From contig CAJTEM010000009.1 in assembly GCA_910575255.1 (NCBI GenBank), positions 62,001 through 126,000 of the forward strand: DNA of 64,000 nt, in the 5' to 3' direction. The notes beneath the pieces were generated by a model, which was not told the origin of the DNA, did no database searches, and saw only the letters and a program-made list of their open reading frames with translations. A program made the position numbers and the translations under genes. Every line of letters begins with the position of its first letter. The first letter of the stretch is position 1. This document shows positions 18,341 to 30,935 of this stretch, piece after piece. The stretch comes from Lachnospiraceae bacterium. Lineage in GTDB: Bacteria; Bacillota; Clostridia; Lachnospirales; Lachnospiraceae.

Positions 18341-18358
18341 ATAACAAACGCTAAATCC

Positions 18359-19432
18359 TTATTTCACATTCTGGTAATACTCCAGCATCAAATCCACCAT
18401 CCGTCCATAACTCTGCACCCCGTCGCTCTGGTCATTGGCTTTCAGATACACATCGTTCATCTGGTTCGCCACCTCCGCCACCTTCCCTTCATATTTATTC
18501 CAGAAAGCATTGTTTTTCCGCAGATCCTCCTTCGCCTGTTTACAAAGCTGTCCGCGTAATTCCAGATAGCTTTCCAAATCCACCTCTGCTAGGGCATTCC
18601 CTGCATAGACCCACCCGGTCAAAAATCCGCTGTAACGAAACGCCTGCCGTTCAGACTCCACACACGCCAGATATCCGATAAAGTTCGCCTCGTCCTCCCG
18701 CATAAATCCTTTCAAATGAGACAGTTCATGGCACATGGTATGCGGGATATTATAGCTTGGCATGTATTTGTTATAATTCGCCTCTATGGTAAAAGGGGAA
18801 TAGATCCCGCAAAGCTGCTGCACCGAAAGAATCGAGGACATCCTAACCTCTTTCGGCTTCGGATAAAATCCCCCAAGCACCGGAAACTTCTTCCCTGCCC
18901 TGCCCATGGCACGGACACTTTCTTCCCTCCACGCCCACCGGTTGTCCACATAGCGCTCCTCCAAAGCCGTCTCATTCACTCTCTTTGTCAAAAATTTACA
19001 CAGTTCCTTCAGTTCCTCTTTTGAATGCGTCCCTACTTCCAAATCTGCATATTCCGAAAAAGGAACCGCATAATAATTCACCCCGCAATTACAGGTATAT
19101 GAAAAAAACATCATTCCTGCCCAAAAAAACACTCTCGCCAAAACCCGTCTTGGCTCCCGCCAAAAACGCCAAACATAAAGTCCCCCACCCCAAACAAGCA
19201 GATATAATACTTTTTCCACTACAGAAAAGGAAAAAAAGCCGAAAAAGCCCCCAATCACCCTCACCAGCAAGGGATATACATGATGGGCATACCAGGTCGC
19301 CATCCCGGTCACATTCCTTGCCAGCACCTGCAGAAGCACTGCCGCTGCAAACAAACCAGCCCCGCCAACAAAATACTCCTTATCTCCCATTTTCCGCATA
19401 ATATCCCGGATTTTCTCTCTTATCTTCCCCAC
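18359..19432 (-). CDS. DUF3810-family membrane protein with HExxH metallopeptidase motif
   Basis: This 357-aa protein has three membrane helices in its first 115 residues. A large extracytoplasmic domain contains HELSH (about 235-239) and a downstream EANF (about 248-251), the arrangement of a zinc metallopeptidase. DUF3810 proteins share this layout, and the substrate is unknown. GTG 19432 was chosen because AAGGAGG lies seven bases upstream; an in-frame GTG at 19474 lacks such a site. It is a single gene downstream of the ATP synthase operon, separated from it by a terminator. Confidence 0.82.
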   Translation of the reverse strand: MGKIREKIRDIMRKMGDKEYFVGGAGLFAAAVLLQVLARNVTGMATWYAHHVYPLLVRVIGGFFGFFSFSVVEKVLYLLVWGGGLYVWRFWREPRRVLARVFFWAGMMFFSYTCNCGVNYYAVPFSEYADLEVGTHSKEELKELCKFLTKRVNETALEERYVDNRWAWREESVRAMGRAGKKFPVLGGFYPKPKEVRMSSILSVQQLCGIYSPFTIEANYNKYMPSYNIPHTMCHELSHLKGFMREDEANFIGYLACVESERQAFRYSGFLTGWVYAGNALAEVDLESYLELRGQLCKQAKEDLRKNNAFWNKYEGKVAEVANQMNDVYLKANDQSDGVQSYGRMVDLMLEYYQNVK

Positions 19433-19513
19433 CGGATTCCCTCCTTCTCCCACTATTCCTTCTTCCCTCTCCACCCACGGCGCCCCCTGCCATTATTTCC
19501 CATCCTCCCCCTG

Positions 19514-19552
19514 AAACGGAAAACTCCCGGCAGCACATCCCTGCCAGGAGTT
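19514..19552 (-). terminator. Terminator of the atp operon
   Basis: On the minus strand AACTCCTGGCAG pairs with CTGCCGGGAGTT, followed by TTCCGTTT. It lies about 85 bases past the atpC stop. Confidence 0.75.
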
Positions 19553-19635
19553 CCCGCAACTCTTCTCTTATACTCCGCCGCCCGGCAGCCCCGTTCCCCT
19601 AATCCCGGGAAACCAAAAGCCTCCGGCATTTTCTG

Positions 19636-20031
19636 TTATCTCAGTTCAAGCCTCACCAGGGCCCTCTTCAATGCCATCTCCGCACGCAGCGTATCCAGCC
19701 CCGCTTCCCCGGAACTCAGCCGCCGTTCCGCACGCACCCGCGCCTCCTCGGCACGCTTAAAATCAATTTCATCCGGCCACTCCGCCACCTCCGCCATAAT
19801 AGTAACGCTATCCGGCAGAATGGTGATAAATCCAGAGATCAAAGAAGCTTGCTTCTTCTCCCCCTCCTCATGGATCGTCAGCACTCCCGGCGCCACCACT
19901 GCAGTCAGCGGAATATGGTTCGGATAAACACCGATATTTCCCTCCGTGGTCGTCAGTTCCACCATGGTCACATCGCCCTCATAGAACTGCTTCTCCGGAG
20001 TGATCACATTCAGTTTCATCACATCAGCCAT
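19636..20031 (-). CDS. atpC: F1Fo ATP synthase subunit epsilon
   Basis: This 131-aa subunit is the regulatory part of the central rotor stalk. The beta-sandwich N-terminal domain (MKLNVITPEKQFYEGDVTMV, TEGNIGVYPNHIPLTAVVAPG) is followed by the two-helix C-terminal domain that can brake ATP hydrolysis. It is the last gene of the operon, 11 bases after atpD, in the standard order. Confidence 0.96.
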   Translation of the reverse strand: MADVMKLNVITPEKQFYEGDVTMVELTTTEGNIGVYPNHIPLTAVVAPGVLTIHEEGEKKQASLISGFITILPDSVTIMAEVAEWPDEIDFKRAEEARVRAERRLSSGEAGLDTLRAEMALKRALVRLELR

Positions 20032-20042
20032 AGACGTACCCC

Positions 20043-21476
<1,434 letters not shown>

Positions 21477-21517
21477 TCAAAAGCAGCTATTCTGCTGCAC
21501 CATATCAGTCCCTGCCC

Positions 21518-22387
21518 TTAATTGATGGCATTGGCGCCAGCAATGATCTCCGTCAGTTCCTGGGTAATGGATCCCTGACGCGCCCGGTTGAACTGAATCT
21601 CCAGCTTGCCTAACATCTCCTCGGCATTGTTGGTTGCCGAATCCATTGCGTTCATACGGGCGCCGTTCTCACTGGCTACCGCCTCCAGCAGCGCACCATA
21701 GATCAGGCTGCTCATATATTTGGGAATAATCATATCCAGCACTGCCTCGGTACTCGGCTCATAGTTCATCAGCGCCCGCGCTTTCGGCTCATCCCCGGCC
21801 TCGCCAGAGGCAGCCTCCCGGTCAACCGGAAGCAGCTTCACCAGCCTGGGAATATGCACCACCGTATTCTTAAAGGACGTATACGCCAGATAAATCTCAC
21901 TGACCTCTCCCCGCTCAAAAGCCTCCAGAAGTTCATTTGTCAGATCAGAAGCATCCTGGTATAACGGCTCATTGATCACCTCTGAATAATCAGCCGTGAT
22001 CTCATAGCCCTTTCTTGCCAGGCCATCCCGCCCCTTACGGCCAATGGCATAGATCCTGGTGTCCGCCGCCGTAAGGCCGGGAGTTGCCATAATCAGCTTC
22101 ACGATATTGTTATTATATCCGCCTGCCAGGCCGCGGTTAGAGGTGACCGCAATCACTGCCTTCTTCCCCCCTGCACCTGCCTTCAGGTATTTGTGATCCA
22201 TGGCGCCGGATCTTTCCAGCATGGAAGCAATGGTTTCATACATCCGGTTAAAGTAGGGCTTGGAACTTTCGGCTTTCGTTCTGGATCTCTGCAGCTTGAC
22301 CGTAGAAACCAGCTTCATGGCCTTCGTGATCTGGCCTGTGCTCTGGATACTCGCCCTTCTGCGTTTAATATCTCTCATGGATGCCAT
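21518..22387 (-). CDS. atpG: F1Fo ATP synthase subunit gamma
   Basis: This 289-aa central-stalk subunit shows the family's N-terminal helix (MASMRDIKRRRASIQSTGQI) and the C-terminal helix (RMNAMDSATNNAEEML, QGSITQELTEIIAGA) that form the rotating coiled coil. A Rossmann-like middle part includes AVTSNRGLAGGYNNN. It follows atpA with 19 bases between. Confidence 0.97.
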   Translation of the reverse strand: MASMRDIKRRRASIQSTGQITKAMKLVSTVKLQRSRTKAESSKPYFNRMYETIASMLERSGAMDHKYLKAGAGGKKAVIAVTSNRGLAGGYNNNIVKLIMATPGLTAADTRIYAIGRKGRDGLARKGYEITADYSEVINEPLYQDASDLTNELLEAFERGEVSEIYLAYTSFKNTVVHIPRLVKLLPVDREAASGEAGDEPKARALMNYEPSTEAVLDMIIPKYMSSLIYGALLEAVASENGARMNAMDSATNNAEEMLGKLEIQFNRARQGSITQELTEIIAGANAIN

Positions 22388-22406
22388 GATTTACGCTCCT
22401 CCCGTC

Positions 22407-23933
<1,527 letters not shown>

Positions 23934-23983
23934 TTAATTGCGCCCAAATCGCAACAGCTTATATTTCTTTGCTGCCGCCCGAA

Positions 23984-24532
23984 TCAAGCCATCTGCAGCT
24001 GAGAAAGCTCCTTCTTCATCTCATAGAGCCGTGTGCGGATACTGCTGTCAACCACCCGGTCACCGATCCGGATTACCATGCCCCCGATCAGGGCCGGTTC
24101 TACCTGATAATCAGTCTCAAGCATCACATAATCCGTGACTGTCAGCAGCTTTTCCTGAAGGCGGTTCTTCTGATCCTCGCTCAGTTCCACTGCACTGGTC
24201 ACAGATACGGTTCCTATCCGCTTAAACTCCTTTACCCGCTGAATAAAGTAGGAAAAAATAGGCAGCAGGTCATTCTGCCTGTCCTTCTCCACCACCACTG
24301 CCAAAAAGCCCATCAGTTCTTCCTCCACCCGTCCCGCAAAAACCTGGTGGATAATGGAAGCCTTCTCCTCCTTGACAATCCGCGGGTTGTTGAGAAGTGC
24401 CATCAGCTCCGGATTGCCCTCCAGGACAGGAACCAGGGATACGACCTCCTCATAGATCACATCCATACGTTCCTTCTCCATGGCGGTCTCAAACAATGCA
24501 TCCCCGTACACCTTTGACACTAGCTTTGCCAT
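23984..24532 (-). CDS. atpH: F1Fo ATP synthase subunit delta
   Basis: This 182-aa peripheral-stalk subunit joins F1 to the b subunit. Its helical N-terminal domain (AKLVSKVYGDALFETAMEK) and the C-terminal motif (IGGMVIRIGDRVVDSSIRTRLYE, split here) are characteristic. The start overlaps the end of atpF by 13 bases. Confidence 0.95.
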   Translation of the reverse strand: MAKLVSKVYGDALFETAMEKERMDVIYEEVVSLVPVLEGNPELMALLNNPRIVKEEKASIIHQVFAGRVEEELMGFLAVVVEKDRQNDLLPIFSYFIQRVKEFKRIGTVSVTSAVELSEDQKNRLQEKLLTVTDYVMLETDYQVEPALIGGMVIRIGDRVVDSSIRTRLYEMKKELSQLQMA

Positions 24533-25035
24533 GTACTCTCACCCATTTCCTTCAAAGTCTCGTCAATCAGAGCATTCTGAATCGTTATGTCAATCGAGCT
24601 GCCCACTGCCTTCTGTGCCATCAGCGCGGCAATATTCACCACATCCTGCTTCAGGTCATCCATGGCTTTCTTCTTCTCCAGCTCGATCTCCCGGTTGGCA
24701 CGCTCGATGATACGGGACGCCTCCGCCCTCGCCTCGTCCAGGATCTCCGCCTCCCGGTTCTTGGCCTTCTTCCTCGCCGTCTCCAGAATATCCTCTGCTT
24801 CTTTATTCACATTCTTAAGCTTCGCCTCATACTCATCTTTGAGGGCACTGGCACTGGCCATATCGCCGGCAGCGGAAGCGAGCTCATCCGCGATCTTCTT
24901 TTTCCGTTTCTCCAGCACGTCACGCACCGGATTGAAGAGCAGATAGGATAAACAGAAGAACAATATGAAGATATTGATACCGGTCAGCACCGCATCATGC
25001 AGCAGCTGCGGATCAAATTCTATCAGTCTGTCCAA
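24520..25035 (-). CDS. atpF: F1Fo ATP synthase subunit b
   Basis: This 171-aa peripheral stalk subunit has one N-terminal membrane helix (about 14-38) and a long charged helix rich in Ala, Glu, Lys and Arg (RKKKIADELASAAGDMASA...) that forms the stator coiled coil. It lies between atpE and atpH, with the standard overlap onto atpH. Confidence 0.95.
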   Translation of the reverse strand: MDRLIEFDPQLLHDAVLTGINIFILFFCLSYLLFNPVRDVLEKRKKKIADELASAAGDMASASALKDEYEAKLKNVNKEAEDILETARKKAKNREAEILDEARAEASRIIERANREIELEKKKAMDDLKQDVVNIAALMAQKAVGSSIDITIQNALIDETLKEMGESTWQS

Positions 25036-25073
25036 ATCTTAAGCCTCCTTTCGTTCCGATTCCCTCCCGGTCT

Positions 25074-25364
<291 letters not shown>

Positions 25365-25422
25365 TTAATAAAACTACCTTCTTAAGCGCCGGGTATCCCG
25401 GCCTGTGGAGTGTGTCAAAGCA

Positions 25423-26124
25423 TTACTCCATCTTGTCATTGATATAAACCATGGTCAGCATACAGAACACATAGGTCTGTATGGCGCCGGAAAATACGTC
25501 ACAATAAACGTGAAGCGCCGCCGGAATACCGATATTGACAAAAATCGGCATCATCCCATACCAGAGTCCCATGATAATTACGCCTGAAAGCAGGTTCGCG
25601 AACAGACGCAGGGATATGGAAAGCGGATTGGCCAGTTCTCCGATCAGGTTAATCGGGAAGAGAATCGGCGTCGGCTCAAACAGGCTGGTAAAATGTCTCA
25701 GCTTACGATTCTTAATTCCCTGATAGTTGACAATAAAGAATGTAAACATACCCAACAGGAACGTCACACCATAATCCGCGGTAGGTGCACGGAGTCCCAG
25801 AAGTCCGCTTAAATTGCAGAACAGAATAAACAGGAAAATCGTTCCGATATAATTCACGAATTTCTTCGCATTCCCTGCCAGAATCCCGTCCGCCATCTTC
25901 TGAAGCATCTCATACGCATATTCCAGTACATTCTGGAATGTGCCCGGCACATCTCCGGCTTTTTTCAGTGTGCGGTTGGCAAGCACTGCAATCAGCAGAA
26001 TCAGAACCGTGACAATCCACATCCCTATCGTCGTTGTTGTGATCCAAAAATCCTGACCAAACATCTGATACTTTAAAACACCATGTATCATAAAGTCCGG
26101 CTCATGAGCGATCAGCATCCCCAT
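25423..26124 (-). CDS. atpB: F1Fo ATP synthase subunit a
   Basis: This 233-aa subunit forms the stationary ion channel in Fo. It has five or six membrane helices. The essential Arg lies in SLRLFANLLSGVI. The length is typical. It follows the two small accessory genes and precedes atpE. Confidence 0.95.
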   Translation of the reverse strand: MGMLIAHEPDFMIHGVLKYQMFGQDFWITTTTIGMWIVTVLILLIAVLANRTLKKAGDVPGTFQNVLEYAYEMLQKMADGILAGNAKKFVNYIGTIFLFILFCNLSGLLGLRAPTADYGVTFLLGMFTFFIVNYQGIKNRKLRHFTSLFEPTPILFPINLIGELANPLSISLRLFANLLSGVIIMGLWYGMMPIFVNIGIPAALHVYCDVFSGAIQTYVFCMLTMVYINDKME

Positions 26125-26179
26125 ATATTGTCCTCCTTTCTTCTAAAGATAACTGCCTCCGCCGAAATAAGCGGCGGCT

Positions 26180-26638
26180 TCATGGTTCTTCCGTTCTGGA
26201 ATTCTCCCCTCCCACGGTTGTGTGCGGTTCGTCTTCTCTGGCAAAAATCCTGTGAATCAGCGGCTGCAGGTATGCGCCCGCTTTCATGCCCATGGCTCCG
26301 ATCACCATGGCCAGAAGATCCACCCGGAACACTCTCCAGCAGCAAAACAACGCTGCCACCAGCACTACTTTCCGGATCATACTCTGAATAATCGTAGTCC
26401 TGCTGGCATAACTCTCATTCTGGCTTTCCAGTGCCCTCTCTGTCGTCAGCGCCATATGAATCAGCATCAGTATGGCTCCGACCGCTCCTGCCAGGAGTCC
26501 TCCCAATACCGGAAGTACCGGATAGGAAATCCCGGGCAGAAACACCCATGCAAGCACACCCAGCAGCAAATTATACAAGACAATGCCGACGGACATCTCA
26601 AAAAGAAGTTTCCTCGTTGACCTGCTCAGCCATTCCAT
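26180..26638 (-). CDS. AtpI-like ATP synthase accessory membrane protein
   Basis: This 152-aa protein has four predicted membrane helices arranged in two pairs and a polar C-terminal tail. Its position between an AtpZ-like gene and atpB is that of AtpI/UncI proteins, which help assemble the c ring or carry magnesium or calcium. Sequence similarity in this group is low, so the name rests largely on position and topology. Confidence 0.75.
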   Translation of the reverse strand: MEWLSRSTRKLLFEMSVGIVLYNLLLGVLAWVFLPGISYPVLPVLGGLLAGAVGAILMLIHMALTTERALESQNESYASRTTIIQSMIRKVVLVAALFCCWRVFRVDLLAMVIGAMGMKAGAYLQPLIHRIFAREDEPHTTVGGENSRTEEP

Positions 26639-26767
26639 TCCTGCATGCCTCCCTGTTTGCCGCCTGTCTCCCTTTCTTTGCCTGACCTCCGAGCCTCAGA
26701 TCGTGTCTGAAAATCCATTCCAAAGCACAAATCACCTGTTCTTTTGCTTCTTCGGACCCTCCGGACT

Positions 26768-27082
26768 CTATGGCTGATTCCGCCGAATCCGGCTCGGCTG
26801 CTTCGGCCTGCTGCTTCCGGTTCGTTCCTTCTGGCTCTCTCTCTCTTGCAGAATCGCCTCATCCTCTCTGCATTCCTGCATAAGAGTCCGCATTGCCAGA
26901 TGCCAGGCGCTCTTTGCACCTGCCAGCACTCCCAGAATCAGCAGCGGCACCAATGTCTTCATCCCATATCGGGAATCCACCTGATACCCAATGAATATGC
27001 ACAAAAAAATGGGAGCCAGAACACTGATGCCCAGCTGCGTTACCATGGCCAGGTTCCGAAATACGCTTTTTTTATATTTCAC
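26768..27082 (-). CDS. AtpZ/AtpI-family protein, first gene of the atp operon
   Basis: This protein of about 104 aa has two membrane helices (MVTQLGISVLAPIFLCIFIG and a second after a short polar turn, YQVDSRYG) and a charged tail. The pattern is that of AtpZ/AtpQ-type proteins. GTG 27082 was chosen because AAGGAGT lies six bases upstream; the frame is open to 27199, which would pass through the promoter. It heads the operon. Confidence 0.75.
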   Translation of the reverse strand: MKYKKSVFRNLAMVTQLGISVLAPIFLCIFIGYQVDSRYGMKTLVPLLILGVLAGAKSAWHLAMRTLMQECREDEAILQERESQKERTGSSRPKQPSRIRRNQP

Positions 27083-27118
27083 GCGCCCACTCCTTCCTGC
27101 ATTTTGCATGTGTCCTAT

Positions 27119-27147
27119 ATTATAACCAATCTTTTCCGATTTGTCCA
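27119..27147 (-). promoter_or_regulatory. Promoter of the ATP synthase operon
   Basis: On the minus strand TGGACA and TATAAT are separated by exactly 17 bp. The expected start of transcription lies about 25-30 bases ahead of the first gene of the operon. Confidence 0.8.
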
Positions 27148-27199
27148 TGATTGTTGCAAAAGAAACAAGAAATCCTGAAAATCGCAGGTTTCTTTTCAT

Positions 27200-27358
27200 G
27201 GGTCTCTAAAGGTACGCCCTGAAACGGAGGGAGGGTAGCCGGCGGCTACCCTCCCTCCGTTCCAGGGCTGAACGTCCCATTCCCCGCTCTTTCGAGGCTG
27301 GCAAATACCAACTCTGGAAAAAGGGTTCCTTTCGGAACCTCACCCCGCGAAAAGTAAC
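27200..27358. repeat. Dispersed GGTACGCC mosaic repeat, copy B
   Basis: This begins GGTACGCCCTGAAACGGAGG. A nearly perfect 24-bp inverted repeat sits at 27219-27267 (CGGAGGGAGGGTAGCCG / CGGCTACCCTCCCTCCG). It continues with CTCTGGAAAAAGGGTTCC and ends CGCGAAAAGTAAC. It separates the divergent atp operon and BTAD regulator. Confidence 0.75.
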
Positions 27359-27374
27359 AAATCACAATTTCTGC

Positions 27375-27403
27375 TGGACTTCTTTGTTATTATTTACTAT
27401 AAT
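27375..27403 (+). promoter_or_regulatory. Promoter of the BTAD regulator
   Basis: TGGACT and TATAAT are 17 bp apart. The -10 lies inside the palindrome TACTATAATAGTA, which could also be an operator. The 5' leader would be about 130 bases long. Confidence 0.6.
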
Positions 27404-27541
27404 AGTAACATATTTATTTCATATATCACAGGAAATAAGTACAGTAACTCTTTGTTTTTTCACAAAAACAACAATATTCAACCGGTGCTTTGCCCATTTT
27501 TCGGCATTTGCACGGATACTCTGCAAAGAATGGTGGTATTT

Positions 27542-28747
27542 ATGAAGAATTTGACCGCACAGGTTCAGATGCTTGGCGGCTTCTGCCTCACCATCGGAGA
27601 TATCTCCATCACTAATAAAGTCCAGCAGGCCAAGAAGCCCTGGACGATTCTGGAATATCTGGTATATTATCATGATCGGGAAATATCTGCTGATGAGTTA
27701 GTTGACGTCATCTGGTCCGATGACAACAATGTGAATCCAACCAATGCCTTAAAGACATTGATATTCCGCACCCGTAAGCTGTTGGAGCCTTTCAATCTCC
27801 CCACACAGCAGCTGATCTCTCAGAACCGAGGCTCATACTGCTGGAATTCTGAAGTTCAACTTTCTCTGGACTCTTCCGAATTTGAGGATTTATGCGAACT
27901 AAGCAGCCAGTCAGGACTTTCCGAGGTACAACAGCTGGAGACCCTTTTGAAGGCGCTGGATCTGTATAAGGGGGATTTTCTCCCTAAAGCCGCCTGGGAA
28001 CCATGGGTCATCCCGGTCAGCCGCCACTACCACAGTCTGTTTATCCACGCAGCCATGCGGGCGATCAAGCTGCTTCTGGCAGAGGATCGTTGGGACGATA
28101 TCATCGCACTGTGCCGTCATGCCATTACTATAGAAGCTCACAATGAGGATTTCCAGTATCATCTGATCTATGCTCTTTATTGCAGCGGTCATCAACGACA
28201 GGCACTAGAGCAATACCGCATCATGGTGGACTCCTTTTACAACGAATTCGCAATCACCCCTTCCGAGCGTATGACCGATCTGTACAAGATCATACAAGAT
28301 CGCGAGCATGGCGTGAACACAGACCTTTCTCTGATCCAAAAGTCCATGCAGGAGGAACAGGCTCTTCTGGGGGCGTATTCCTGTGAATTTTCCGTGTTCC
28401 GCGATATCTATCAGCTCGAACGAAGGGCAATCACACGAACTGGCGATTCTATCTTTTTGGGTCTGCTCACCCTGTCTCTGGAAGACGGAAGCCTGCCCAA
28501 ATCCTCCGTCCTGACACGGGCCATGGGGCATCTTGGCAATGCCGCCACCAGTTCTCTCCGGCACGGCGATGTCTATACCCGCTACAGCGTCAGCCAGTAC
28601 ATGATTCTGCTTCCCTCCGCCTCCTATGAAAACGGGGAGATGGTAATGCAGCGGATTATACGGAATTACAAAAAGGCATATCTCCGCAAGGATATTGTGG
28701 TTCATTACTCTCTGCTGGCTGTTCCCCCAATCGAGAATGAGGCCTGA
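27542..28747 (+). CDS. SARP/BTAD-like winged-helix transcriptional regulator
   Basis: This 401-aa regulator has an OmpR-like winged helix (about 5-95; KKPWTILEYLVYYHDREISA, LKTLIFRTRKLL). A bacterial transcriptional activation (BTAD) helical-repeat region follows (about 105-265; CRHAITIEAHNEDFQYHLI, QALEQYRIMVDSFYNEF). An uncharacterised C-terminal domain of about 125 residues ends it. SARP proteins of actinobacteria switch on secondary metabolism; in Clostridia such proteins are common but little studied. ATG 27542 was preferred over ATG 27530 because of spacing to GGTGG. It converges on the repeat protein at 28898 across a shared terminator. Confidence 0.85.
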   Translation: MKNLTAQVQMLGGFCLTIGDISITNKVQQAKKPWTILEYLVYYHDREISADELVDVIWSDDNNVNPTNALKTLIFRTRKLLEPFNLPTQQLISQNRGSYCWNSEVQLSLDSSEFEDLCELSSQSGLSEVQQLETLLKALDLYKGDFLPKAAWEPWVIPVSRHYHSLFIHAAMRAIKLLLAEDRWDDIIALCRHAITIEAHNEDFQYHLIYALYCSGHQRQALEQYRIMVDSFYNEFAITPSERMTDLYKIIQDREHGVNTDLSLIQKSMQEEQALLGAYSCEFSVFRDIYQLERRAITRTGDSIFLGLLTLSLEDGSLPKSSVLTRAMGHLGNAATSSLRHGDVYTRYSVSQYMILLPSASYENGEMVMQRIIRNYKKAYLRKDIVVHYSLLAVPPIENEA

Positions 28748-28843
28748 TATTTTTTCAGGCAGAATTTTTCCGGGAGCATAAAAGCCTTCCTCACAGGGCA
28801 CAGACGTACCCGCCAGAGATATGCTCCGCCAGGCGCACTACCC

Positions 28844-28882
28844 CAAAAGCCCCGGCTGCCTTACCGGCCGCCAGGGCTTTTG
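28844..28882. terminator. Bidirectional terminator
   Basis: CAAAAGCCCCGGC pairs with GCCAGGGCTTTTG, leaving one mismatch, and T-rich flanks lie on either side. It separates the convergent BTAD regulator (+) and repeat protein (-). Confidence 0.75.
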
Positions 28883-28897
28883 TTATACTCCTTCTTT

Positions 28898-29632
28898 TTA
28901 AATTGCCTCTTCCTGCTCATCCCAACTGCTTTGATCCCGGACTGCAGAGCCTATCATGCTGACCAGTTCCAGAAAGCTTCGGAAACTCGCCTGCTTGCGG
29001 TGTTCTTTCCAGTATATGGTTCCCTGACAGCTTCCATGCTCATAAAACATCGGACGAATCATAAATGTCTGCCTCCGTCCCTCTCTGCGGAATCGATATA
29101 CCAGTGTATCCGGCAAAATCTTCATAACCTCCGAACTGTTCATCACAATCTGCAGATACTGCTCCACTCGCTGCTGACATTCCTCTCTGCCTTCAGCCTT
29201 CCTCTCCGGGCAACCGCTCAGATCCGACTCCAGATAAGAAACCAGATCCAGAAAACTGCTGAACCGGCTGACCTCACCGGCATGATTCTTCACACTTCCC
29301 TGCCAGCTGGCATTCTGGCGCTGTGTCACCCGAACCGTATACACATTCGCACTGTCGTCTCTTCGTACCGTCTCCGGCGCATCCTCTCTCTGCCCGGCAT
29401 CCTCTCTGTTGCCTCTAAGCTCCCGCATGTCCATCACGGAACGTGGATACTGCAGCTGTGCAAAGCACCGCTCCATCTGCCATGCCAGCTCATAATAACC
29501 GGTAAAACAAACACCTGTCTGCTGATTGCCTTGATACAGAACCCCCTCCAGAGGCTGATCCTTGCACCATTCAACCGCAATGGTAAAAATACGTTCACTA
29601 TCATATAATTTACTTTTATAGGATATCGCCAT
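28898..29632 (-). CDS. Protein with three WQG/LELV repeats, function unknown
   Basis: This 244-aa protein is not a named family that can be recognised. It is built of three copies of a module of about 40 residues: 15-57 (VEWCKDQPLEGVLYQG...), 97-137 (VRVTQRQNASWQGSV...RFSSFLDLVSYLES) and 188-231 (IRPMFYEHGSCQGTI...FRSFLELVSMIGS). The shared plan is a beta pair with a central Q-G, then F-x-SFL-(D/E)-LV in a helix. A charged linker (68-95) separates copies one and two. There is no signal peptide or membrane helix. The protein at 17434-17925 has two copies. It faces the BTAD regulator, so a regulatory link is possible but unproven. Confidence 0.7.
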   Translation of the reverse strand: MAISYKSKLYDSERIFTIAVEWCKDQPLEGVLYQGNQQTGVCFTGYYELAWQMERCFAQLQYPRSVMDMRELRGNREDAGQREDAPETVRRDDSANVYTVRVTQRQNASWQGSVKNHAGEVSRFSSFLDLVSYLESDLSGCPERKAEGREECQQRVEQYLQIVMNSSEVMKILPDTLVYRFRREGRRQTFMIRPMFYEHGSCQGTIYWKEHRKQASFRSFLELVSMIGSAVRDQSSWDEQEEAI

Positions 29633-29792
29633 ATTTCAAAATACCCCCTGTCATCAAAGTTCAAACGCAATCTGGTAATAGATATCATTTATTTTATCAC
29701 AAATCAGAGATTTTTGAAATATGTTTTTTGCAAATTTTCTGCTTCCCATGGGCATATGCTTTGGCTCCATAACTGTACTGGTTACTGTTACT

Positions 29793-30869
29793 CTATGCGG
29801 TTTCCCCCATCTTCGCCAGCTTTGCCGCCTGATCGGCTGCGATCAGGCTGTCAAGCAGCTCCTGAATATCTCCGTTCATAATTGCGTCAATCTTATAGAG
29901 AGTAAGCTTTATCCGATGCTCGGTCACCCGTCCCTGGGGAAAATTGTAGGTGCGGATTTTTTCTGAGCGGTCACCGGTTCCGATCTGGCTGCGCCGTTCT
30001 GCTGCCTCTGCATTCATCTTTTTCTCCATCTCCAGGTCGTACAGCTTGGAGCGCAGCAGCCGGAATGCTTTCTCTTTGTTCTGAAGCTGCGATTTTTCCG
30101 TCTGGCTGTAGATTACAATCCCTGTGGGAATATGCGTCAGACGAACCGCGGAATCCGTAGTGTTGACGCACTGCCCCCCATTCCCGGAAGCACGCATTAC
30201 GTCAATCCGGCAGTCGTTCAAATCCACCTGAACATCCACATCCTCCGCCTCCGGCATAACCGCTACGGTAGCCGTGGAGGTATGGATTCTCCCGCCCGAC
30301 TCAGTCTCCGGAACCCGCTGCACCCGGTGAACTCCGCTCTCATATTTCATACGCGAATAGGCCCCCTTACCGGTGATCATGGCAACCACCTCCTTGAAAC
30401 CGCCGATTCCGCTCTCATTCACACTGATCAACTCCACCTTCCAGTGCTGGCTCTCCGCATAGCTGACATACATCCGGTACAGCTCAGATGCAAATAAAGC
30501 CGCCTCATCGCCACCTGCTCCGGCCCGAATCTCCAGAATAATGTTCTTCTCGTCATTTGGATCCTTTGGCAGCAGAAGGATCTTCAGATCCTGTTCCAGC
30601 TCTCCGACTCTTTTCCGAGCATCTGACAGCTCCTCCTTCGCCAGCTCCCGCATCTCCTCGTCGCTTTCCTCATTCAGAAGCGCCAGGCTGTCTTCGATAT
30701 CCTGCTTCGCCCGCTTATAAGCCTGATAAGCCTCCACCACCGGCGCCAGGTCCGACTGCTCCTTCATCAGCCTGCGGAAGCGCCCCTGATCCTCAGCCAC
30801 TCCCGGTTCATTCAACTCCTGCATAATCTCCTCATAGTGGATCAGCATATCATCCAATCGGTCAAACAT
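29793..30869 (-). CDS. prfA: Peptide chain release factor 1
   Basis: This 358-aa protein ends translation at UAA and UAG. The GGQ loop that triggers peptide release is at 231-233 ([16 protein letters not shown]), and the stop-codon-reading PxT motif is at Pro187-Thr189 (RVPETES). It is full length. It follows prmC, the methylase that modifies its GGQ glutamine, a common pairing. Confidence 0.97.
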   Translation of the reverse strand: MFDRLDDMLIHYEEIMQELNEPGVAEDQGRFRRLMKEQSDLAPVVEAYQAYKRAKQDIEDSLALLNEESDEEMRELAKEELSDARKRVGELEQDLKILLLPKDPNDEKNIILEIRAGAGGDEAALFASELYRMYVSYAESQHWKVELISVNESGIGGFKEVVAMITGKGAYSRMKYESGVHRVQRVPETESGGRIHTSTATVAVMPEAEDVDVQVDLNDCRIDVMRASGNGGQCVNTTDSAVRLTHIPTGIVIYSQTEKSQLQNKEKAFRLLRSKLYDLEMEKKMNAEAAERRSQIGTGDRSEKIRTYNFPQGRVTEHRIKLTLYKIDAIMNGDIQELLDSLIAADQAAKLAKMGETA

Positions 30870-30935
30870 CTCAATCCCTCCTTATTGTCCGTGAATTTTG
30901 GACATCCTGGTACATCCCATGGGTGTTGCCTCCCC

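Noticed and set aside
17925-18347. 140-aa frame on the minus strand
   Set aside because: It overlaps the upstream region of the repeat protein and the hairpins of the candidate RNA, and its composition is not gene-like.
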